From: DASRQK01 sp964436635
GTDB lineage: Bacteria; Bacteroidota; Bacteroidia; Sphingobacteriales; Sphingobacteriaceae
DNA: 13,077 nucleotides
Reading direction: 5' to 3'
Assembly: GCA_964436635.1 (NCBI GenBank)
Contig: CAYTDM010000036.1
Location: forward strand, 1-13,077
Part shown: piece by piece, positions 1 to 5,790 of the stretch
Position numbering within the stretch: position 1 is the stretch's first letter
Layout of the letters: each line of letters opens with the position of its first letter
Position numbers and translations under genes: made by a program
The notes under the pieces: model-generated
Told to the model about the DNA's origin: nothing
Database searches by the model: none
The model's input: the letters and a program-made list of their open reading frames with translations, nothing else

Positions 1-648
1 TCAGATGAAACGAATCCTGCATTTCCAGCCGAGAAGAGGGGCTTAAATGCATTTGGTCGGAAGGTAATTCAACGCATGAATGCCTTAGGAATGATGGTGG
101 ATTTATCGCATGTCGGTCGACAAACGTTTTTTGATGTGCTGGCTGAAACGAAGAAACCAGTGTTAGTGACGCATAGCAATGCGGCTGCCATCGCGCCGCA
201 TCCAAGAAATTTGGACGACGACCAAATCGCTGCGGTTCGCGCCAATGGTGGGGTGATCGGCATTAATTTTTACAGCGGTTTCATCGATTCAAACTATGTG
301 AAACGTGTACATGATGCCTATTGCAAGTATGTGGGGGATGATGCGGAATTATTGTCAACGGATGAAAAGTTAGCATTATTACCCCCGGAAGGGAAACAGG
401 AGGTCCGCCCGACGATCGAACAGTTATTGGATCATTTGGATTATTTTGTAGAAAAAGCTGGCATAGCTCATGTGGCGATCGGGAGTGATTTTGATGGCAT
501 AGATTCCTCCCCGGTGGGCTTGGACGATGTGCGCCACTTTTCAGCCTTAACCAAAGCCTTATTCGAGCGGGGTTATTCAGAGGAATCGATCAAAAAGATT
601 ATGGGAGAAAATATGATGCGTGTGTTTCGCGCTCACCAAGGAGAATAG
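1..648 (+). CDS. Membrane dipeptidase (peptidase family M19), 3' part
   Basis: This zinc-dependent enzyme of the renal dipeptidase (M19) family hydrolyses dipeptides. The reading frame is open to the first base of the window and the residues before the first Met (SDETNPAF...) already fit the family, so the gene begins outside and only about 215 C-terminal residues are present. Visible family motifs are DLSHVG and VTHSN, which carry the two histidines expected to be metal ligands or active-site residues, then PRNLDDDQI, GGVIGINFY and GSDFDGI near the C-terminus. The N-terminal metal ligands and any signal peptide lie outside, so location cannot be judged. It ends in TAG three bases before radA, which suggests co-transcription. 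The family is clear; the substrate is not. Confidence 0.9.
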   Translation, partial: SDETNPAFPAEKRGLNAFGRKVIQRMNALGMMVDLSHVGRQTFFDVLAETKKPVLVTHSNAAAIAPHPRNLDDDQIAAVRANGGVIGINFYSGFIDSNYVKRVHDAYCKYVGDDAELLSTDEKLALLPPEGKQEVRPTIEQLLDHLDYFVEKAGIAHVAIGSDFDGIDSSPVGLDDVRHFSALTKALFERGYSEESIKKIMGENMMRVFRAHQGE

Positions 649-651
649 TAG

Positions 652-2034
652 ATGGCGAAAATTAAAACGGCTTACTTTTGCCAAAATTGTGGGCACGAAT
701 CACCGAAATGGATGGGGAAATGCCCATCTTGTGAACAATGGAATACCTTTGTAGAAGAGGTGCAGACGACGGCGAATCCAGCTGTGCCAGCATGGAAATC
801 CGATGCACCTAAGACAGGGACAAAGGGAAATAAGGCGGCAGTGCTGCATGAAATCGAATACCAGGAGGAAGATCGAATTCAAACCAGCGATCAAGAACTG
901 AACCGCGTGTTGGGAGGGGGAATCGTAAAAGGTTCTCTGGTCTTAGTCGGGGGCGAACCCGGAATCGGAAAGTCCACTTTGATGTTGCAACTGGCTCTTC
1001 AAATGCCCGGTGCCAAAGTGCTGTATGTGTCCGGAGAGGAAAGTGAACAACAGGTTAAAATGCGGGCTGAACGACTGCAACAATCGTCTAAGGCAAACTG
1101 TTATATCCTTACTGAAACAGATATACACCAAGTTTTCAAACAGGTGGAAGTTGTCCAACCCGATGTATTGATCGTGGATTCCATCCAAACGCTACATTCT
1201 CAACGCGTTGAATCGGCACCAGGCAGTGTGAGTCAGGTGCGGGAGTGTGCGGCCATGTTGTTGCGCTTCGCAAAAGAAAGTGCCACGCCTGTTTTTTTAA
1301 TCGGACATATTACAAAAGATGGCGCCATAGCGGGTCCAAAAGTCTTAGAACATATGGTGGATACCGTGCTTCAATTTGAAGGCGATCGCCATCATACTTA
1401 CCGTATTTTACGATCTGTGAAAAACCGTTTTGGTTCTGCTGCTGAATTAGGAATTTATGAGATGCAAGGTTCTGGCCTGCGTGAAGTGAGCAATCCATCC
1501 GAAATACTGCTTTCCCAGCGGGAAGAAGACCGAAGCGGCATCTCGATCGGCGCTATGCTTGAAGGCGTTAGACCGATGTTAGTGGAAGTGCAAGCCTTGG
1601 TTTCCAACTCTGCTTATGGTACTCCGCAACGTTCTTCTACAGGCTTTGACGGACGCCGGTTAAACATGCTCTTGGCAGTGCTTGAAAAGCGCCTTGGGTT
1701 TCGGTTAAGTCAGCTGGATGTGTTTTTAAATATTGCAGGGGGATTAAGGGTAGAAGATCCGGCCATCGACCTTGCTGTGATCGTGGCCATTATTTCTTCT
1801 CAACAAGATATTCCGGTTTCTTCCACCATTGCATTTGCTGCAGAAATCGGGCTTTCGGGTGAGATCCGAGCGGTGAATCGCATTGAACAACGCATTGCGG
1901 AAGCAGAAAAACTTGGATTCGAAACCATTTACATCTCAAAATATCATTCTAAAGGGGTGGCGCAGAAGGATTTTAAAATTCAGGTGTGTGCCGTCTCGAA
2001 AGTGGAAGAACTCTTTAGCGATTTATTTGGTTAA
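652..2034 (+). CDS. radA: DNA repair protein RadA
   Basis: RadA (Sms) is a RecA-like ATPase and DNA helicase that promotes branch migration during recombination and repair. At 460 aa it has the usual length. In order one sees a four-cysteine zinc finger (Cys10, Cys13, Cys24, Cys27), Walker A GEPGIGKST (101-109), Walker B ending DVLIVDS (about 171-177), the RadA-specific KNRFG motif (257-261) and a C-terminal Lon-protease-like domain containing GGLRVEDPAIDLAV. The start at ATG 652 is fixed by the zinc finger and by the upstream TAG codons. An AAGGAG lies 8 nt before it (638-643), though Bacteroidota rarely depend on such sites. The last 20 bases overlap the end of trpC on the opposite strand. 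Confidence 0.97.
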   Translation: MAKIKTAYFCQNCGHESPKWMGKCPSCEQWNTFVEEVQTTANPAVPAWKSDAPKTGTKGNKAAVLHEIEYQEEDRIQTSDQELNRVLGGGIVKGSLVLVGGEPGIGKSTLMLQLALQMPGAKVLYVSGEESEQQVKMRAERLQQSSKANCYILTETDIHQVFKQVEVVQPDVLIVDSIQTLHSQRVESAPGSVSQVRECAAMLLRFAKESATPVFLIGHITKDGAIAGPKVLEHMVDTVLQFEGDRHHTYRILRSVKNRFGSAAELGIYEMQGSGLREVSNPSEILLSQREEDRSGISIGAMLEGVRPMLVEVQALVSNSAYGTPQRSSTGFDGRRLNMLLAVLEKRLGFRLSQLDVFLNIAGGLRVEDPAIDLAVIVAIISSQQDIPVSSTIAFAAEIGLSGEIRAVNRIEQRIAEAEKLGFETIYISKYHSKGVAQKDFKIQVCAVSKVEELFSDLFG

Positions 2035-2803
2035 CAAATTCCTGCATTCCCCGGCCCGGCTCGGCTTGCTTCATAAAATGCTCGCCCATTAAAAACCCTT
2101 GAAATCCAGCATCCGCCATTCGAATTACCGTGTCCGGATGATCCAAGCCACTTTCTGAAACCTTTAAGTAGGAGTTTGGAATTTCTTCGGCTAAGCGTAT
2201 GGAGTGCTCGAGGTCCACTTCGAAAGTGTGAAGGTTTCGGTTATTCACCCCGATGGCATCGATGCTCGGCCAAGTATTCGGCGTTAATTCTTCCAAGGTA
2301 TGGATTTCCAGCAACACATTCAATCCCAGCGTTTTCGCATACGCGCTTAATTCCTCGATTTGGGCAGGTGTTAAAGAGGCCGCGATGAGTAAGATGATGT
2401 CTGCGCCCCAGGCCTTTGCTTCCGCAATTTGGTACGCATCGATGACGAAATCCTTTCTTAAAATGGGTAGGGTTGTAGCGGTTCTTGCTGCCGCCAAATC
2501 TGCCAGGCTGCCTTGGAAAAAGTCAGAATCCGTCAAAACTGAAATGGCCGATGCGCCTGCAGCAGTGTATCCCTTTACGACCTCCTCTACGCTGACTTGA
2601 TCGTTGATCACGCCTTTTGAAGGGGAGGCCCGCTTAAACTCTGCGATGATGCCCGACTTTTCAGGGCTTAGGATGTGATCTTTTAACGAGGCACAAGGGC
2701 GGTTAAAATGGGGCATGTCTGCTAACAATGCCAGTGGAACAGCTGCTTTCGCTCGGGCCACTTCTTCTGCTTTATGCGCGACAATTTTATCAAGAATAGT
2801 CAT
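2015..2803 (-). CDS. trpC: Indole-3-glycerol-phosphate synthase
   Basis: TrpC closes the indole ring in tryptophan synthesis, converting carboxyphenylamino-deoxyribulose phosphate to indole-glycerol phosphate. It is a 262-aa single-domain TIM barrel, not fused to TrpF. Family motifs and expected catalytic residues are intact: IIAEFKRASPSKG (Glu55, Lys57), ISVLTDSDFFQGS, PILRKDF (Lys117), LLEIHT (Glu166), GVNNRNL (Asn187, Arg189) and KVSESGL. It is the third and last gene of trpE-trpG-trpC, starting 9 bp after trpG. Its final codons lie inside the end of radA on the other strand, so no further trp gene can follow directly. Confidence 0.97.
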   Translation of the reverse strand: MTILDKIVAHKAEEVARAKAAVPLALLADMPHFNRPCASLKDHILSPEKSGIIAEFKRASPSKGVINDQVSVEEVVKGYTAAGASAISVLTDSDFFQGSLADLAAARTATTLPILRKDFVIDAYQIAEAKAWGADIILLIAASLTPAQIEELSAYAKTLGLNVLLEIHTLEELTPNTWPSIDAIGVNNRNLHTFEVDLEHSIRLAEEIPNSYLKVSESGLDHPDTVIRMADAGFQGFLMGEHFMKQAEPGRGMQEFVNQINR

Positions 2804-2812
2804 GGTTTTCTA

Positions 2813-3403
2813 CTAAATACGATTTTCATTTAACCAGTTTAACATCATTTCTTTTCCAAATTCAGTTAACACCGATTCTGGATGAAACTGTACGCCTTTT
2901 ACGGCGTGAGTTTTATGGGTTAAAGCCATAATAGTGCCTTTTTCATCGGTGGCTGTCACCGCAAGGCATGAAGGTAAATTTTCGGCTTTAACCGCCCATG
3001 AATGGTACCTGCCTACTTGGAATTTAGTTGGAAGACCATGGAATAGCGGCTCGTTTTCCTCGGTGATCAGCGCAGGCGTTGCCGTGCCATGTACCGGTTT
3101 CTCTAAATTCCAAAGTTCGCCACCGTAGACTTCTGCGATGGCTTGCAAGCCTAAGCAGATCCCTAATATTTTTTTATGATCTCCGTACTGTTTGATCACC
3201 TCCACTAACAACCCCGCCTCAGATGGAATTCCAGGTCCCGGGGAGAGTAAAATATGATCAAAAGGAGCCAGGTCTTCTAAATTAAATTTGTCGTTTCTCC
3301 ACACCGTCGCCTCTTGACCGCATTCGTGCAGTAAATGCACTAAATTATAGGTGAAGGAATCGTAATTGTCGATGACGACTATTTTTGGTGTAATTTGTTG
3401 CAT
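2813..3403 (-). CDS. trpG: Anthranilate synthase glutamine amidotransferase component
   Basis: TrpG is the class I glutaminase subunit that supplies ammonia to TrpE for anthranilate formation. The protein is 196 aa. It shows the N-terminal VIDNYDSFTYNLVHLL, the oxyanion-strand motif LSPGPGIPSEAG, the nucleophile in GICLGLQAI (Cys83), the PVHGTA motif typical of the TrpG/PabA branch, and the His-x-Glu of the triad in GVQFHPES (His174, Glu176). It follows trpE by 21 bp and is followed by trpC after 9 bp, forming one operon. Such subunits can also serve PabB in folate synthesis. The position next to trpE and trpC favours TrpG, but shared use is possible. Confidence 0.95.
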   Translation of the reverse strand: MQQITPKIVVIDNYDSFTYNLVHLLHECGQEATVWRNDKFNLEDLAPFDHILLSPGPGIPSEAGLLVEVIKQYGDHKKILGICLGLQAIAEVYGGELWNLEKPVHGTATPALITEENEPLFHGLPTKFQVGRYHSWAVKAENLPSCLAVTATDEKGTIMALTHKTHAVKGVQFHPESVLTEFGKEMMLNWLNENRI

Positions 3404-3424
3404 TTCTCAATTATTTTTCGTATA

Positions 3425-4843
3425 TTACTTGTTTATACCCACCGCTATTTCCATGGCTTTGCGCAGCGCCGCAATTTTATTATCCACTTCTTTTAATTCC
3501 ATTTCTGGCACCGAATCAGCGACGATCCCTGCGCCTGCTTGGTAGTGAAGCGTGTTTTGCTTGCTCAAAAACGAACGAATGATGATCGCGTGGTTAAAAT
3601 CGCCTTCAAAGCCCATGTACCCGATCGCGCCTGCATAAAAACTTCTTGCATTTTTTTCATAGGCATCTATGAGTTGGATGGCTCGGTGTTTTGGCGCCCC
3701 GCTTAACGTGCCCGCAGGGTAGGTGTCCGCCACCACGTGAAATGATTTCGTTAAATCGGATAAGGTTCCGCTGACTTTCGACACCAGGTGAATGACGTGC
3801 GAATAATAGTGCGTTTCCTTGTAATTTTTGACGTGCACTTGACGACAGTGACGGCTTAGGTCGTTTCGTGCCAAATCCACTAACATGACGTGTTCGGCAT
3901 TTTCTTTGGGGTCATTTTGAAGCTCGATCGCCTTTTTCTGATCTTCTGCTAAATTGCCGGTTCTTTTGAAGGTTCCCGCAATCGGAAAAATGGTCGCTTC
4001 CTGATTCCGGATGGTTAACTGAGCTTCCGGTGAGGAGCCAAATAATTTGAAACTTCCATAATCGAAATAGAATAAATACGGCGATGGATTGATGGAGCGC
4101 AATGCCCGATACACATTGAACTCGTCGCCTGAAAATTTCCTTGAGAACGCTCTGGAAGGAACGATTTGGAACACATCCCCTCGGTAAATGTGCGTTTTCA
4201 TTTTTTCCACCAACTCGATAAACTCTTCGTTTTTCATGTTGGAAGCTTCCTCGCCCACCAGCGAAAAATGGTATTCCGGGAAATTTTTATTTTGAATGAG
4301 GTTTCGCACTACGTCTATTTTACTCGCCTCCTCTTCCTCAAAAAGATGTTCGAAAATGTGCAATTCATTATGAAAATGATCGACTGCAATCACATACTGA
4401 TAGAGATGATATTGCATTTTTGGGATGGACCGTTCTTCTAATTGAGGGCTCGTTAAGGTTAGATCCTCAAAAAACGGAATGCAATCAAAGTTAAAATAGC
4501 CAAATAAGCCATTTGGCAACACTTTTAAGGCAGGGTCTAAAGGTGTCCCGACGGCAAACGAATTTCTAAACGCCTGCACCTCTTTTTTTAAGTCGAAAGT
4601 TCCGATCGCTTTGCGTACGGGATTCGTTTCATGTGGATAATGGATCTCCAGCTCCTGATCTAACACGATCCCAGCCACTGGCTGACAGCAGATGTAGGAA
4701 ATATTATTGTCCCGCGATTGGTATTCTGAGCTTTCTAATAGGATGCTATTTGGAAAGATGTCGCGCAGGCGCAAATAAATCGCAACGGGCGTGGTCGTAT
4801 CAGCCAATATGCGTTCATGTTTCGTATAAATTTTGTAGTTCAT
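3425..4843 (-). CDS. trpE: Anthranilate synthase component I
   Basis: TrpE converts chorismate and ammonia from TrpG to anthranilate, the first committed step of tryptophan synthesis. The 472-aa protein has the N-terminal LLESSE motif (35-40), which in TrpE forms part of the tryptophan feedback site. It also has the chorismate-binding catalytic domain: DVFQIVPSRAFSR, SPYLFYFDYG, FGSSPEA, PIAGTFKRTG, HVMLVDLARNDL, YPAGTLSGAPKHRAI, YAGAIGY and QAGAGIVADSVPE. LLESSE and the trp context argue against PabB. It is the first structural gene after the Trp-codon leader and terminator at 4870-5017, so transcription attenuation is expected in addition to feedback inhibition. Confidence 0.97.
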   Translation of the reverse strand: MNYKIYTKHERILADTTTPVAIYLRLRDIFPNSILLESSEYQSRDNNISYICCQPVAGIVLDQELEIHYPHETNPVRKAIGTFDLKKEVQAFRNSFAVGTPLDPALKVLPNGLFGYFNFDCIPFFEDLTLTSPQLEERSIPKMQYHLYQYVIAVDHFHNELHIFEHLFEEEEASKIDVVRNLIQNKNFPEYHFSLVGEEASNMKNEEFIELVEKMKTHIYRGDVFQIVPSRAFSRKFSGDEFNVYRALRSINPSPYLFYFDYGSFKLFGSSPEAQLTIRNQEATIFPIAGTFKRTGNLAEDQKKAIELQNDPKENAEHVMLVDLARNDLSRHCRQVHVKNYKETHYYSHVIHLVSKVSGTLSDLTKSFHVVADTYPAGTLSGAPKHRAIQLIDAYEKNARSFYAGAIGYMGFEGDFNHAIIIRSFLSKQNTLHYQAGAGIVADSVPEMELKEVDNKIAALRKAMEIAVGINK

Positions 4844-4869
4844 ATTTCCACTTCTGGTAAAGTTTGCTC

Positions 4870-4900
4870 AAAAAAAAACCCGGCTTTTCAAAGGCCGGGC
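4870..4900 (-). terminator. trp attenuator terminator
   Basis: On the minus strand, CCCGGC (4899-4894) pairs with GCCGGG (4884-4879) around a 9-nt loop and is followed by nine T residues (4878-4870), a textbook intrinsic terminator. It lies 26 bp before the trpE start and downstream of the Trp-rich leader peptide. It is therefore read as the 3:4 hairpin of an attenuator. As no other terminator is seen after trmD, it may also stop transcripts reading through from trmD. Confidence 0.92.
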
Positions 4901-4977
4901 TAAAGTTTTATTTCGTTTTCTTCGTTGAATGATATACACAACAAGGCTTTAGTTCCCGACACTCTGTTCTGGAAGCC
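4897..4977 (-). promoter_or_regulatory. Alternative leader RNA pairings (antiterminator) of the trp attenuator
   Basis: Segment 2, GGG (4957-4955) plus CTAAAG (4952-4947), can pair with segment 3, CTTTAG (4905-4900) plus CCC (4899-4897). This gives nine base pairs with a 2-nt AA bulge. The pairing uses half of the terminator's 5' arm, so it excludes the terminator. Segment 2 overlaps the leader stop codon (4951-4949). Segment 1, GGCTT (4977-4973), starts inside the third Trp codon and can pair with AAGCC (4949-4945) as a weaker 1:2 hairpin. A ribosome stalled on the Trp codons would mask segment 1 and free segment 2. The pairings are read by eye and no folding energy was calculated. Confidence 0.8.
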
Positions 4978-5017
4978 ACCACCAATTTTGATACATATTA
5001 ATCGCTACGTGTTGCAT
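4949..5017 (-). CDS. trpL: trp operon leader peptide with three consecutive Trp codons
   Basis: This 22-codon reading frame starts at ATG 5017-5015 and ends at TAA 4951-4949. Its sequence includes NMYQNWWWLPEQ, with Trp at residues 12-14 encoded by three successive TGG codons (4984-4976). Tryptophan runs are rare, and this one lies directly upstream of trpE, overlaps RNA segments able to form an antiterminator and precedes an intrinsic terminator. These are the hallmarks of a ribosome-stalling leader peptide that senses charged tRNA-Trp. A second in-frame ATG (codon 8, 4996-4994) could be the real start, giving 15 residues with all three Trp codons kept. The peptide itself probably has no function beyond being translated. 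Confidence 0.88.
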   Translation of the reverse strand: MQHVAINMYQNWWWLPEQSVGN

Positions 5018-5025
5018 ACTGGTTT

Positions 5026-5055
5026 CAAATGTATAAAAAAAATCAGGCAAACAAA
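5026..5055 (-). promoter_or_regulatory. Probable trp leader promoter (Bacteroidota type)
   Basis: The minus strand carries TTTG (5055-5052), an 18-bp T-rich spacer and TACATTTG (5033-5026). These match the -33 TTTG and -7 TAnnTTTG elements of Bacteroidota sigma-factor promoters. The box lies between the trmD stop and the leader peptide and ends 8 bp before the first leader ATG. Initiation would therefore fall almost on that codon. The assignment rests on consensus matching only. Confidence 0.65.
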
Positions 5056-5066
5056 AAAAATATGAA

Positions 5067-5747
5067 TTAATCGTTTTCTAGTAAATCTGGACGCTTATTC
5101 TTTGTTTTTTCTAATGCTTGGTCGTATTCCCATGCTTTAATCGCTGCTTCATTCCCACTTAATAACACGTCAGGCACTTTATGACCTCTCCATTCGGCAG
5201 GTCGGGTATACACCGGAGCATCTAATAAATCACCTTGAAAAGAATCGGATAAAGCGGATGTTTCATCCGACAATACGCCTGGAATCAATCGCACGATCGC
5301 ATCAACGAGCACCGCTGCGGGTAATTCGCCGCCAGATAACACATAATCTCCGATGGAAATTTCGCGAGTGACAAATAGATCCCGAATCCGTTGATCGATG
5401 CCCTTATAATGCCCACATAATAGAATGAGGTTCTTTTTCAAGGAACACTCATTCGCGATCGACTGGTTAAATGTCTCCCCGTCTGGGGTCAGAAAAATAA
5501 CCTCATCGTAGTCGCGTTCCGCTTGCAAAGCCTCTATACACGCCGCGAAAGGGCCGATTTGCATGACCATTCCACTTCCGCCACCATAGGGATAATCATC
5601 CACACTTTTGTGCTTATTGTCTGCGTAATCCCTCAAATTATGAACATGAATTTCACATAAGCCTTTTTTTTGCGCGCGCAATAAAATGGAATGTGCAAAG
5701 GGACTTTCCAATAATCCTGGTAAAACGGTAATGATATCGATTCGCAT
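5067..5747 (-). CDS. trmD: tRNA (guanine-N1)-methyltransferase TrmD
   Basis: TrmD methylates G37 of tRNAs that have a G at position 36, preventing frameshifts. It is a SPOUT-fold enzyme with a trefoil-knot S-adenosylmethionine site. The 226-aa protein shows MRIDIITVLPG, the PYGGGSGMVMQ loop, the knot motifs LLCGHYKGIDQR and SIGDYVLSGGELPA, the active-site stretch DSFQGDLLDAPVYTRP and the C-terminal PDVLLSGNEAAI, where many proteobacterial enzymes have SGNHA. Length and motifs are complete. The gene is single and lies divergently from the SNF2 gene. It is not beside rpsP, rimM or rplS, its partners in many bacteria. A TAACTTTG box ends only 4 bp before the start codon. Confidence 0.97.
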   Translation of the reverse strand: MRIDIITVLPGLLESPFAHSILLRAQKKGLCEIHVHNLRDYADNKHKSVDDYPYGGGSGMVMQIGPFAACIEALQAERDYDEVIFLTPDGETFNQSIANECSLKKNLILLCGHYKGIDQRIRDLFVTREISIGDYVLSGGELPAAVLVDAIVRLIPGVLSDETSALSDSFQGDLLDAPVYTRPAEWRGHKVPDVLLSGNEAAIKAWEYDQALEKTKNKRPDLLEND

Positions 5748-5751
5748 GCTT

Positions 5752-5759
5752 CAAAGTTA
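5752..5759 (-). promoter_or_regulatory. Possible -7 box of the trmD promoter
   Basis: TAACTTTG on the minus strand matches TAnnTTTG and ends 4 bp before the trmD ATG (5747-5745). No good TTTG or TTG lies 17-23 bp upstream. If used, the transcript would start at or within a few bases of the start codon, giving a leaderless mRNA. The match could be fortuitous. Confidence 0.4.
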
Positions 5760-5760
5760 G

Positions 5761-5780
5761 CCAAATTTTTGTAAATTTGG
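5761..5780. repeat. Perfect inverted repeat in the trmD/SNF2 divergent promoter region
   Basis: CCAAATTT (5761-5768) and AAATTTGG (5773-5780) form a perfect 8-bp inverted repeat with a 4-bp spacer. It overlaps the plus-strand TAAATTTG box and sits just upstream of the minus-strand TAACTTTG box. It could be an operator for a dimeric regulator acting on both genes, or a by-product of AT-rich promoter sequence. No second copy was noticed in the window. Confidence 0.55.
5772..5779 (+). promoter_or_regulatory. Possible -7 box of the SNF2 gene promoter
   Basis: TAAATTTG matches the Bacteroidota TAnnTTTG element and ends 11 bp before the ATG at 5791. No convincing -33 TTTG is present at the usual distance. 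The box lies within the right half of the 5761-5780 palindrome. Confidence 0.45.
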
Positions 5781-5790
5781 AGTTTTAACT

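Noticed and set aside
638..643. AAGGAG before radA as a Shine-Dalgarno site that proves the start.
   Set aside because: It lies within dipeptidase codons and Bacteroidota initiation depends little on such sites. The start is better supported by the zinc-finger N-terminus.
2253..2600. Plus-strand open frame of 115 codons opposite trpC.
   Set aside because: The trpC frame on the minus strand has intact catalytic motifs across this stretch. The plus-strand translation shows no recognisable features.
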